Shown: one piece after another, positions 17,828 to 26,142 of the stretch
Layout: the number at the start of each line of letters is the position of its first letter
Position numbering within the stretch: the stretch's first letter is position 1
DNA from: Candidatus Leptofilum proximum
GTDB lineage: Bacteria > Chloroflexota > Anaerolineae > Promineifilales > Promineifilaceae
DNA length: 64,000 nucleotides
Assembly (NCBI GenBank): GCA_016710325.1
Contig: JADJXK010000002.1
Location: 2,356,001 to 2,420,000 of the forward strand
Direction: 5' to 3'
Notes under the pieces: generated by a model
Seen by the model: only the letters and a program-made list of their open reading frames with translations
Told to the model about the DNA's origin: nothing
The model's database searches: none
Position numbers and translations under genes: made by a program

Positions 17828-20635
17828 ATGTCTAAACGCATCACTGAGGCAAAACGGCCGTCTGCTCGTGTCCATGGCCCCTACCGTTGGGGACTTTTAC
17901 TGCTCATCCTGCTGGCCTTTGGCCTGCGGCTGCCCAATGCTGAACTGTTCAGCTTTTGGACCGATGAAGGGCTGACGCCGCTGCGCGCCAGCTACAGCAT
18001 TACCGAGATTTTGAGCAACCACGTTACCATCCAGGACGGTGTCACCAACGACACCCATCCACCGTTTTTCTTTTTGATCGTTCATTTTACGCGCCAGCTT
18101 TGGGGCGAAACTGATTTTGCTTACCGCTACCCGGCATTGTTGGCAGGTGTGCTGCTGATCCCTTTGCTGGCGGCCATCGCCCGGCAGATGCGGGATTGGC
18201 AGCTGGGTTTGGTGGTAGCGGCGCTAACGGCCGTTAACCCCCTGCAAATCTGGTATGCCAACGAAGCGCGCATGTATACCCTCGCTGTGCTGCTGGTAAC
18301 GGCCGCTTCCTACGTGTTGTGGCGAGCCATTACCGAACCCGCGGTCCACAAGCTGGTTCAACGGCTGTTTTTGTACATGCTGCTGGCCGGGCTGGCGTTT
18401 TATACCCACTACACGGCCGCGCTGCTTATCGCCGGGCAGGCGGTTTTTTGGGTGCTTGTTTTGTGGCGGCGTGGCTATAAGCGGCTGCTGGGCGGAACGG
18501 CCGTGCTGGCCTTGCTCATTGCCGCCCCGCTTATTCCCTTCACCGTGCCGCGCTTTTTTCACGGCTATGAAGCCAACTTTCATTATGTCTCTCCCGGGAT
18601 CATGCTCCAAGACGTGGTGCGCTTTTTTGCCCTGGGGCGCAGCGTGAATTTTGAAGCGATCGGCATCACCCTGTTGAACATTGGCGCGTTTTTGCTGCTG
18701 CTGGTGGGGCTATGGGGGGCCAAAGGGGCGTGGAAACGGCCGTTCCTCCTCGTCTGGCTGCTGGCCATTGTGCTGGGGCTGATGGCCGGATCGCTGGTCA
18801 AGCCGATGTACCAGGGGGTACGCCACATCATGCTGGGCAGCCCCGCATTTTTGCTGCTGCTGAGCTACGGAATTGTCACGCTGGTGCAGGGGCTGCGGGC
18901 TGCGTCCAGTCGCGCCCGTCTGGCCTGGGGTGTGGGGCTGGCGCTCAGCATTGCCGTGGTAACCGTTGGGCCGGTGCTGGCACTGGACAACTATTTCCGC
19001 GGCCGTTTTGGCAAGGATGATTTTCGCAGCCTGATCGAGTACGTCGAAGCGCGGGCAGGCGACCATGACGTTTTCCTTTACAACAACGCCATCCTGCTGC
19101 CCCTGCACGACCATTACCGGCAGCGCCTGGATGTGGCCGTGACTGCCTCGCCCATCTATCCATACCGGGCCGACACCAGCCCGCCGCAGCTGGCTACCCT
19201 GGCCCAAACTTACGACCGCATCTGGCTGGTCACCGACCCTCCCGCCGACGGCCGTGACGCCAACGCCACCGTGCGCCAGTGGCTCGATGACAACCTGCTG
19301 CTGCTGGAAAGCACTTTTTTTGACTCGGAAACGGTGGAGGTGCACCTGCGCGCCTACGACACCGGACCGACTGAAGCGGCCGATTTGCCGGAAGACGGCC
19401 GTTCCCTCAACCTGCATTGGCCCAACTATCCGGCTCTGGTGGGCGCCGCTTACCGCGTGGCGGAGCCGGTCACCCAACCGGTCATCTGGCTGGATCTATA
19501 CTGGCAGGGCGAAGCGCCCACGCCGCTGGACGGCCTGCGCTTTCAGCTGCAGGGGCCTGACGGCCGTTTGGGCTGGCAGCTGGTGGAAACGGCCGTTGAT
19601 GCCCAACAATCGTGGCAGGCCAGCGGGCTGAACCGGCGCAGTTACGCCATTCCCCTGCCCAGCGGCACGCCACCGGGCCGCTACACCATCCTGGTCCAGC
19701 CGCTGCACCTCAGCGACGTGCCCCAGGTGCTTGGCGATCCACAGGTCATTGGCGAACTCGCCATCGCCCCAGACACCACTCCCCTGGCCGACTGGCCGCG
19801 CCAGCCACCGGCGGCCAGCTTTGGCAACGGCGTGATGCTGCGCGACATGGCTTTGGCCGATACGGCCGTGCGTCCCGGCCACAATCTGCCCTTCACCCTC
19901 TTCTGGGAGATTTCCAGCACCGAAACACTGAACGATTTACAGTACGATCTCATCGTGACGGCGGCCAATGGCACCGTTTTGCGCCGCCAGGGTGGTGCGC
20001 CGGGGGCTAACTGGCTGGACGAATGGCAGCCAGGCCAGCGGCTGCGCGAACCCAACGGCCTCTATTTTCCGCCGGAAACCGTGCCGGGCACCTACCGGCT
20101 GGAGATGCAGCTGCGGCAGAGTGAGGATGTGGTGGATGGACGGCCGTCCTGGTGGCCTTTTGCCCAGGAAACGATTACAGTGGGCACGATTGAAGTGACG
20201 CCCTGGCCGCTGGAAACGGCCGTACCGCAAAACACCATCCCGGTGGAAGCCCAGTTTGGCAGCCACATCCAGCTGCACAGCTACGATTTGTCCGTGAACC
20301 CAGGACAGTTAGAACTGACTTTGTACTGGCAGGCGCAGTCCGTGCCGGAAACCAGCTGGTTTGTCTTTGTGCACCTGGTTGATGCCTCGGGTGAGATTGT
20401 GGCCCAGCGGGATTTTGTCCCGGCAGAAGGGCTCCGGCCAACCACCGGCTGGCGGGCCAATGAAGTCATCGAGGACGTGCACCGGTTGGCGCTGCCGCCA
20501 GACTTGCCGCCGGGGCAGTACCGGCTGCGGGTGGGCCTGTTTGAACCCGACAGCTTTGGTCGGCCGTTGGTCACCCAAAACAACCAGCCCCAACTCGACA
20601 ACCAGCTCATCCTAACGGAGCTCACCCTGCCATGA
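17828..20635 (+). CDS. GT39/ArnT-like membrane glycosyltransferase with long C-terminal beta domains
   Basis: 935 residues. About a dozen membrane segments in residues 20-400, with the acidic first-loop motif FWTDEG and THPPFFF expected of GT-C polyprenyl-phosphate-sugar transferases. After residue ~400 the protein is extracytoplasmic and contains repeated beta-sandwich-like modules, the last being LELTLYWQAQS...VFVHLVDASGEIV...LPPGQYRLRVGLF. It probably transfers sugars to proteins or lipids outside the membrane; substrate unknown. Its stop codon overlaps the ATG of the next gene. It carries at least ten ACGGCCGT copies. Confidence 0.9.
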   Translation: MSKRITEAKRPSARVHGPYRWGLLLLILLAFGLRLPNAELFSFWTDEGLTPLRASYSITEILSNHVTIQDGVTNDTHPPFFFLIVHFTRQLWGETDFAYRYPALLAGVLLIPLLAAIARQMRDWQLGLVVAALTAVNPLQIWYANEARMYTLAVLLVTAASYVLWRAITEPAVHKLVQRLFLYMLLAGLAFYTHYTAALLIAGQAVFWVLVLWRRGYKRLLGGTAVLALLIAAPLIPFTVPRFFHGYEANFHYVSPGIMLQDVVRFFALGRSVNFEAIGITLLNIGAFLLLLVGLWGAKGAWKRPFLLVWLLAIVLGLMAGSLVKPMYQGVRHIMLGSPAFLLLLSYGIVTLVQGLRAASSRARLAWGVGLALSIAVVTVGPVLALDNYFRGRFGKDDFRSLIEYVEARAGDHDVFLYNNAILLPLHDHYRQRLDVAVTASPIYPYRADTSPPQLATLAQTYDRIWLVTDPPADGRDANATVRQWLDDNLLLLESTFFDSETVEVHLRAYDTGPTEAADLPEDGRSLNLHWPNYPALVGAAYRVAEPVTQPVIWLDLYWQGEAPTPLDGLRFQLQGPDGRLGWQLVETAVDAQQSWQASGLNRRSYAIPLPSGTPPGRYTILVQPLHLSDVPQVLGDPQVIGELAIAPDTTPLADWPRQPPAASFGNGVMLRDMALADTAVRPGHNLPFTLFWEISSTETLNDLQYDLIVTAANGTVLRRQGGAPGANWLDEWQPGQRLREPNGLYFPPETVPGTYRLEMQLRQSEDVVDGRPSWWPFAQETITVGTIEVTPWPLETAVPQNTIPVEAQFGSHIQLHSYDLSVNPGQLELTLYWQAQSVPETSWFVFVHLVDASGEIVAQRDFVPAEGLRPTTGWRANEVIEDVHRLALPPDLPPGQYRLRVGLFEPDSFGRPLVTQNNQPQLDNQLILTELTLP

Positions 20636-22881
20636 AACAACGCCTGCTGCCGCTGATTCTAGCCTGTTACCTGCTGATCACCGTGGCTTACGGCGTGGTC
20701 AACCCGCTGTTTGAAGCGCCGGATGAGCATTGGCACTTTTTTACGGCTGTCTACATCGCCGAAAACAAACGCCTGCCGGTTGTTGAGGCAGAATACGACA
20801 CCTGGCTGAGCCAGGAAGCGGCCCAACCGCCGCTGTATTACCTGCTCGGCGCGGCGCTCATTGCCCCCTTCGACACCAGCGATGCCCGCGAGGTAGTGTG
20901 GCTCAATCCTTTTGGCACCCAGGGCATTGGCAATGCCACTGCGCTGGTGAACCGTAACCAGGTCATCCACACGGCCGCTGAAGTATGGCCCTGGCAGGGC
21001 ACGTTCCTGGCAGCGCACGTGCTGCGGCTGTTTTCTACGCTGCTGGGATTGGGCACGCTGCTGGGCATTTACCACAGCGGCCGTCTGCTCTGGCAGCAGC
21101 GCCCGGAGCTGCCGCTGGTGGCCACGGCGCTGGTGGCCTTTTTGCCCCAGTTTAACTTTCAGCATGCGGCCGTTAGCAACGATCCGCTCATCATTTTTCT
21201 GAGTACGGCCGCTCTGTGGCAGCTCATCTGGCTCTGGCAGCGCCCGGTAACCCGTAAGCGTTTGCTGCTGCTGGGTTTCACCATTGGCCTGGCGGCGCTG
21301 AGCAAAAACGCCGGGGTGCTGCTGCTGCTCTTTGCCGCTGGGGTGCTGGCGGTGCGTCATTTAAAGGAGAAAGCCGCGGATTTTGCGGATTGGCGTGGAT
21401 TTTCTTTCTTATCTTTCGGGGTTTGGGGCTTGGAAGCGGCCGTTTACCTCCTCCTCCCCGTCCTGCTGCTGGCTGGCTGGCTGTGGTGGCGCAACTGGCA
21501 GCTGTACGGCGACTGGACCGCCACCAGCCAGTTCATTCGCATCGCGGGCGGTGACCGGGATTACACGCTACTCCAGGTGCTGGCGGAAAGCGGTGGCCTG
21601 TGGCGCTCGCTCTTTGCCGTGTTTGGCTGGTTTAACCTGCTGGCGCCCGCCTGGGTGTATTGGGTGTGGAATGGATTGGCGGCGGTGGGGCTAGTTGGCA
21701 TTGTGAAGTCAGTTATTGGAGAGTGGAGATTGGAGAGTGGAGATTCTTTTCGGGCACCGGTCTCCAATCTCCAATCTCTAATCTCCCGTTCCTTGCCGCT
21801 GCTGCTGTTTGGCTGGGTGCTGGCCGTGTATGCCGGGCTGTTGCTGTTTATGCTGCGCACCCCGGCGGCGCAGGGGCGGCTGCTGTTTCCCGCCATTTTG
21901 CCGCTGGCGTTGGGGCTGGCTTATGGACTGGCCAGCTGGCGCTGGCGGCCGCTGTTGTGGCTGGCTCCTGCCCTGGCGCTGCTGACCACGCTGTACAGCC
22001 TGTGGGGTGTCATTGCCCCGGCCTACCGAACCCCGCCCATTCTCGCTAACTTACCTGACGAAGCAGAGCCGATGAACCTGGAGATGGGCGCCGGGCTGAG
22101 GCTGGTGGGGGTGACGATGGAAACGGAAACGGCCGTTCCCGGCGACACAATCTGGTTCACCCTCTACTGGCAGGCGGAGAGCATCCCCCAGGTACCACCT
22201 GAGCTGGTAGTGAATATTTTGGGCCGCTCGCTGACGCTGCTGGGCAGCAGCCACGCCTTCCACGGCAGGGGGCTGTATCCGGCGACGCAGTGGCCCACCG
22301 GCAGCATCGTGGCCGACCGGATGGGCGTGCGGCTGGACAAAACCATCGAGGCGCCGGTGCTGGCCAACCTGTTTGTACGGCTGGTGGATGATGTATCGTT
22401 GGACCCGGAAAGCGTACTGGTGAGCCGCGTCAAAATTGTGCCAGACGCGTGGCCGGATCCGACCAGTCCAGTTTTGGCGGAGATTGGCGGGGCGGTGCAG
22501 GTAACGGCCGTTTCCAATCCACCCCCTCAAGCCAACCCTGGCGACACAATCGTCATCGACGTCACCTGGCAGGTCACTGCACCACCGCAGGCCGACTGGA
22601 CCACGCTGCTGCACCTGGGCGAAGCCAACCAACCGCCGCTGGCCACGGGAGACAGCCCGCCGCTGGCTGGCGATTATCCCACCCACGTTTGGGCCGCAGG
22701 TGAGGTGTTTTCCGACCAGTACACGCTCACCATTCCGGCTGATGTGCCAGACGGCCGTTACCCCCTCTGGCTGGGCATGTACCGCAGCGACACCATCGAG
22801 CGCCTGCCGCTGACCGTTAACGGCGAACCACAGCCCAATTCGGTCTACCAGATTGGCACGATTGAAATTGTCTCTCCATAA
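20632..22881 (+). CDS. DUF2142/GT-C-like multi-spanning membrane protein
   Basis: 749 residues, starting in the ATGA overlap with the upstream gene, so translation is probably coupled. The N-terminus has a membrane helix and an early acidic motif FEAPDEHWHFF, as in DUF2142/GT-C membrane proteins. About ten membrane segments reach to ~residue 470, followed by two beta-sandwich-like modules (FTLYWQAES...; IVIDVTWQVTAPP...YPLWLGMYRSDTIERLP) related to those of its neighbours. Residues ~361-385 are encoded by a palindromic repeat inserted in frame, and a repeat-like tract also encodes KAADFADWRGF near residue 250. Likely a partner of the upstream transferase in envelope glycan assembly (inference). 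Confidence 0.85.
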   Translation: MKQRLLPLILACYLLITVAYGVVNPLFEAPDEHWHFFTAVYIAENKRLPVVEAEYDTWLSQEAAQPPLYYLLGAALIAPFDTSDAREVVWLNPFGTQGIGNATALVNRNQVIHTAAEVWPWQGTFLAAHVLRLFSTLLGLGTLLGIYHSGRLLWQQRPELPLVATALVAFLPQFNFQHAAVSNDPLIIFLSTAALWQLIWLWQRPVTRKRLLLLGFTIGLAALSKNAGVLLLLFAAGVLAVRHLKEKAADFADWRGFSFLSFGVWGLEAAVYLLLPVLLLAGWLWWRNWQLYGDWTATSQFIRIAGGDRDYTLLQVLAESGGLWRSLFAVFGWFNLLAPAWVYWVWNGLAAVGLVGIVKSVIGEWRLESGDSFRAPVSNLQSLISRSLPLLLFGWVLAVYAGLLLFMLRTPAAQGRLLFPAILPLALGLAYGLASWRWRPLLWLAPALALLTTLYSLWGVIAPAYRTPPILANLPDEAEPMNLEMGAGLRLVGVTMETETAVPGDTIWFTLYWQAESIPQVPPELVVNILGRSLTLLGSSHAFHGRGLYPATQWPTGSIVADRMGVRLDKTIEAPVLANLFVRLVDDVSLDPESVLVSRVKIVPDAWPDPTSPVLAEIGGAVQVTAVSNPPPQANPGDTIVIDVTWQVTAPPQADWTTLLHLGEANQPPLATGDSPPLAGDYPTHVWAAGEVFSDQYTLTIPADVPDGRYPLWLGMYRSDTIERLPLTVNGEPQPNSVYQIGTIEIVSP
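21362..21412. repeat. Repeat-like tract read in frame inside the DUF2142-like gene
   Basis: ccgcggattttgcggattgg resembles the short-period palindromic repeat text seen in spacers and is translated as part of KAADFADWRGFSF. No second full copy is present in the window, so family membership is tentative. Confidence 0.4.
21715..21787. repeat. Palindromic element, GGAGATT family, inserted in frame in a gene
   Basis: Left arm 21716-21745 (ttggagagtggagattggag...) and right arm 21762-21786 (ctccaatctccaatctctaa...). It is translated as WRLESGDSF...SNLQSLIS. A relative inserted in the gene at 23025-25868 is read in the same element frame; a third copy lies at 26075. Confidence 0.85.
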
Positions 22882-22892
22882 AGATTTTCGCC

Positions 22893-23010
22893 TCCCATTT
22901 GTCATTCTGACCGAAGGGAAGAATCCCTCTGAAGATCGTCCGTGTAAATTATAGCGAGTGCAAAAGTCGGTTTAGAGGGATGCTTCGGGGGACCTCAGCA
23001 TGACAGTTGG
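22893..23010. repeat. Imperfect inverted repeat, GTCATTCTGACCGAAG type
   Basis: tgtcattctgaccgaagg near 22900 and the inverted cttcgggggacctcagcatg near 22985 bracket the spacer between convergent membrane-protein genes, with agggat/atccct pairs inside. This text resembles dispersed repeats known from many bacterial genomes. Confidence 0.65.
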
Positions 23011-23024
23011 TGGACAGCATGCAG

Positions 23025-25868
23025 TCAAGGTGTTATGGTGATAGTTTGCAGCTGCACCCTGTCGCCGAGTTCGCTGCGGGGGCCGCTGGCGGGCAGGCGT
23101 TGGCCGGTAGCCAGCAGGTAGAGGCCTACCTGGAGCTGGTACTCACCAGGCGGCACAGCGGCAAGCCAGGAACGGCCGTCCACCACCATTTCCCCCTCAC
23201 CCCAAAACGATGTTGGGTACAGGCCGTCTAGCGGCTGGCCGTCCTGCCCGGCCACAAATTCCCCCTCTGGCGTCAGCAGGTGCACAAAAACGGTGTAATC
23301 CTCCGTGATGGAACCAGCCGCCTGCCAGTAAAACGTCAATTCCAGCGGTTCGTCCTGCGCCACGGTGTCTGGCACAGTGGCGTGGCTGAGCACAATTCCC
23401 TCGCCAAACTGGGTGCCGATGGGTTGGGCCTGGGGCGGAACGGCCGTTGCCTCCGGCGGCATCTTCAAGCGGGCCATGTTGATGGTCACGTTCCCTTCCG
23501 CATCCCGGATTGGCAGCGGAAATTCGGTGTCCGGCTGGCGGAGCGACAGTTGGACAGTGTAAGCGGCTGGCGCCTCAGTTGGCAAAGTGAATGTGTAGGT
23601 GTCGCGCAGCAGCTGCCCGGCGGTGAGATTGCTCAGCACGGTGAAGCCGGGATTGGGATTGACAATCGTTTGCTGGGGCACACCCTGGCCATCCAGCAAG
23701 GTCAGCACCACTTCGTAGGCGGCGGCGGGCGGGCGGAGCGCCTGCCAGTACAGCGTCAGCTGGTTAGGCAGTGTGGTCTCGACGCCGATCAGCTGAATTT
23801 CGTTGCTGAAGTTACCGGCTGGTGGGGTTGGGATGTTGGGGATACGGCCGTCCACCACATACACCACCAGCGGCGAATTGGCCCGATCCAGCCAGACAAT
23901 CTTGCCCAGCAACAGCAGCAGCGCCAGCCCCGCTGTTAAACCAGGAACAAACCACAGCCAGGAAGGAGGAATTGGAGATTGGAGATTAGAGAGTGAAGAT
24001 TGGAAAAAACCTCTAATCTCCAATCTCCAATCTCTCTTAATTCCCACCAGCCATAAACAAACCAGCAAACCAGCCCCGGACAAAAAATCCGCCAGCCAGC
24101 GCACCGGCGTGCGGCCAAAGCAGATGGACAGCCGGTGGCTGCCTGCGGGCACCATGACCTGGAGACGGCCGTTTCCATCTGCCCCCACCGTCCAATCGTC
24201 ACCATCCAGCTCTGCCTGCCAGCCGGGAAAGATGTGGCTGGCAAAGGTGAGCGTGGTGGGTTGGGCAAAATTGGTGTGCCAGACGGCCGTCCACGGATCG
24301 CTTTCTTGCAAGGTGAGATCAGAGGCGGGAACGGCCGTCACCAGCTTCTGCGCCAGCGACGTGCCGGGGGGCGCAGCGGGGCCGGTTGGCCAGCCGGTGA
24401 CGCGGGCGTCACTGTATTCACCCCAGGCGGTAAGGCCCAAAATAAAGTATCGCTGCTGCACTGCCGTGACGTCGGCCAGGGACGGCCGCTGCGGCAGCCC
24501 TTCCCAGCGCGGCGGGTACAAATACGGCAGCAGGTTGACATAACCAACCACAACTGCGCCCACCAGCAAAGCGATGAGCCACAGAGGGCTCTTAGGGTAA
24601 TAAAAATCTCTGCGCTCTCCGCGTTCTTTGCGGTGAAAATTCGTTAAAACCAACCGCAAACCAGCCAGCGGCAAAAAAAAGGCCGGGACGTCCAGCAGAC
24701 GCCAGGGAAACTGCAAACTGCGCAGCGGCTCCACCAGCCGCCAGATCAGGTCGGAAGCAGGCAGGGTGAGGAACAGGATGCCCCAGCCCAGCAGCCCGGC
24801 GGTCAAAAAGGCAGCATCGCGGGTGGGAAATTCGCCGCCGTGCCGCCGCCAGCGCCACAAGCACCAGGCAGATACGGCCGTACCACCCGCCCCGAGCAGC
24901 AAAGTGACCAATCCCACCGTTTTGGGCAGATACGCGCCGCGCAGTTCGGCAACGGCCGTTCCCGGCCAGTCCCACAGCGTGGTGAAATAATCGCCATACC
25001 ACACCTTACGCGCCTCGGCAGCGTAGCGCGTAAACTGAATCTCGGTGAGGGCGGGCAGCCAGGCAAAGGCCGAGAGCGCCAGCCCCAGGGCAAACATCCC
25101 GGCCAGCGCCGGCCAGCGCGGTTGTCTTGTGCCGGGATACGTGGCCATGACCACCACGCCCCACACCAGCAGCGGCCCGAGCAGAAGCAGGCTGGCGGCC
25201 GTGTGCGCCAGCATCAGCAAGGCCACAGCCACTGCCCCAAGCGCAATTCGTTTGGGCGACGGCCCCTTCGACAGGCTCAGGGCAGGCTGTTCCGCCACGC
25301 GCCAGATCAGCCAGGCCACCAGCGGCGCCAGCCCCAGCGCCAGGCTGTTGGAGGTGCTGCTCCGGCTGTAGATTTGGGCGGCGACGTGCGGGGAAAGGGT
25401 GAAAACGGCCGTGGCCAACAGCCCGCCCGCTTCTCCAGCCAGTGCCCGGCCCAGGCCAAACATGCCCACCGCCCCCAGCAGCAGGCAGAGGGCAAACAGC
25501 AGATTGATGGCCACGGCCGCCTGCTGACCCACCAGCCAGTACAGTGCCGTCAGCCCAAAGGCGCTGAGCGGCGGGTAAAAGGTAAAGAGCGGCGAGCCGT
25601 AGCCGTAGAGCAAATCGGGCTGCCAGCGGGCCAGCGGCAGGCCAGCGGCAAACTGGGCGTTCACCAGCGGAATGCGGAAGTAGTGCAGCAGCAAATCGTC
25701 ACCTTGGGGTGGAGGGCCCCACAGCGGTTGGGCCGCCAGCGCGGTGATAAGCAGCACCGCCAGCCACGGCCAGAATCGTCTCACGCGGTTTGAAGCAAAC
25801 ACGACGGTAATCTTAAAGTGGAGGTGGGGAAAAAGCCACCACAAATCAAACGAATGGACGAATGACAC
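23025..25868 (-). CDS. Large membrane protein, PTPS-related (PF10131-like) with C-terminal beta modules
   Basis: Up to 947 residues. Membrane segments fill residues ~33-450 and contain LLYGYGSPLFTFYPPLSAF and IYSRSSTSNSLALGLAPLVAW, the pattern of 6-pyruvoyl-tetrahydropterin-synthase-related membrane proteins, a GT-C-like group of unknown activity. Two beta-sandwich-like tail modules follow (LTLYWQALRPP...; LTFYWQAAGSITEDYTVFVHLLTPEGEFV). The ATG at 25868 lies in a palindromic repeat, so the true start may be the GTG at 25802, just before the first membrane segment. Three repeat-derived segments are read in frame: ALSLSKG (~25270), HRKERGERR (~24620) and DWRLEIRGFF...SNLQSPI (~24000). Confidence 0.82.
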   Translation of the reverse strand: MSFVHSFDLWWLFPHLHFKITVVFASNRVRRFWPWLAVLLITALAAQPLWGPPPQGDDLLLHYFRIPLVNAQFAAGLPLARWQPDLLYGYGSPLFTFYPPLSAFGLTALYWLVGQQAAVAINLLFALCLLLGAVGMFGLGRALAGEAGGLLATAVFTLSPHVAAQIYSRSSTSNSLALGLAPLVAWLIWRVAEQPALSLSKGPSPKRIALGAVAVALLMLAHTAASLLLLGPLLVWGVVVMATYPGTRQPRWPALAGMFALGLALSAFAWLPALTEIQFTRYAAEARKVWYGDYFTTLWDWPGTAVAELRGAYLPKTVGLVTLLLGAGGTAVSAWCLWRWRRHGGEFPTRDAAFLTAGLLGWGILFLTLPASDLIWRLVEPLRSLQFPWRLLDVPAFFLPLAGLRLVLTNFHRKERGERRDFYYPKSPLWLIALLVGAVVVGYVNLLPYLYPPRWEGLPQRPSLADVTAVQQRYFILGLTAWGEYSDARVTGWPTGPAAPPGTSLAQKLVTAVPASDLTLQESDPWTAVWHTNFAQPTTLTFASHIFPGWQAELDGDDWTVGADGNGRLQVMVPAGSHRLSICFGRTPVRWLADFLSGAGLLVCLWLVGIKRDWRLEIRGFFQSSLSNLQSPIPPSWLWFVPGLTAGLALLLLLGKIVWLDRANSPLVVYVVDGRIPNIPTPPAGNFSNEIQLIGVETTLPNQLTLYWQALRPPAAAYEVVLTLLDGQGVPQQTIVNPNPGFTVLSNLTAGQLLRDTYTFTLPTEAPAAYTVQLSLRQPDTEFPLPIRDAEGNVTINMARLKMPPEATAVPPQAQPIGTQFGEGIVLSHATVPDTVAQDEPLELTFYWQAAGSITEDYTVFVHLLTPEGEFVAGQDGQPLDGLYPTSFWGEGEMVVDGRSWLAAVPPGEYQLQVGLYLLATGQRLPASGPRSELGDRVQLQTITITP
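23964..24045. repeat. Palindromic element, GGAGATT family, inserted in frame in a gene
   Basis: 20 bp perfect arms at 23972-23991 and 24011-24030. On the minus strand it encodes RDWRLEIRGFF...SNLQSPIP within the membrane protein gene, matching the translation of the element at 21715. Confidence 0.88.
24600..24645. repeat. GCAGAGA/CGCGGAGAGCGCAGAG repeat read in frame
   Basis: The minus strand reads gcggagagcgcagagatttt, translated as part of NFHRKERGERRDFYYP. A second copy of the text (cgcagagacgcggagagcgc) lies intergenically at 34957-34982. Confidence 0.65.
25262..25290. repeat. CCTTCGACAGGCTCAGGGCAGGCT repeat read in frame as LSLSKG
   Basis: The segment is a copy of a dispersed bacterial repeat (ccttcgacaggctcaggg) and is translated on the minus strand as PALSLSKG within the membrane protein gene. 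The LSLSKG peptide is a familiar trace of this repeat in unrelated proteins. Confidence 0.7.
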
Positions 25869-25918
25869 GAATCTTTATTCCATTCGCCTCATTCGTCTAT
25901 TCGTGCCATTCGTGTTTT
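25848..25918. repeat. Palindromic element, CGAATGACACGAAT type
   Basis: Left arm 25848-25872 (acgaatggacgaatgacacg) and right arm 25890-25917 (attcgtctattcgtgccatt) around the 5' end of the membrane protein gene. It makes the annotated 25868 start doubtful. Confidence 0.75.
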
Positions 25919-25971
25919 GTTTTCCTGAATCCCGTTACCCAAATCAGCCGCTCTGCGCTAAACTAAACCGT

Positions 25972-26068
25972 GGGAGTGATTGTGTCCCGGTGGGCGCCCC
26001 AGTCTTCAAAATTGGTGGCCGGCTGCGCCGAGCAGGCGGCGGTGGGTTCGACTCCCATTCACTCCCGC
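25972..26068 (+). tRNA. selC: tRNA-Sec (anticodon UCA)
   Basis: 97 nt. An 8 bp acceptor stem (GGGAGTGA with TCACTCCC at 26060-26067), a 6 bp D stem (GTGTCC/GGGCGC), anticodon stem CCAGT/ATTGG with loop CTTCAAA giving anticodon TCA, a long variable arm (GCCGGCTGC with GCAGGCGGC), and T loop TTCGACT. The 8 bp acceptor, 6 bp D stem and long variable arm are diagnostic of selenocysteine tRNA. CCA is not encoded (CCT follows). No selA, selB or selD is visible in the window. Confidence 0.93.
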
Positions 26069-26074
26069 CTGAAA

Positions 26075-26121
26075 AGAGATTGGAGATTGAATAATCTCCA
26101 GTCTCTAATCTCCAGTCTCCA
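26075..26121. repeat. Palindromic element, GGAGATT family
   Basis: gagattggagatt (26076-26088) faces aatctccagtctctaatctc (26093 onward). It sits directly after the selenocysteine tRNA and may serve as its terminator or processing hairpin. Confidence 0.75.
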
Positions 26122-26142
26122 AATTTGCAGGTAAAATCCCCC

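Noticed and set aside
24840..25793. 317-residue plus-strand ORF opposite the PTPS-related membrane protein
   Set aside because: Gln/Arg/Pro-rich antisense frame typical of high-GC shadow ORFs.
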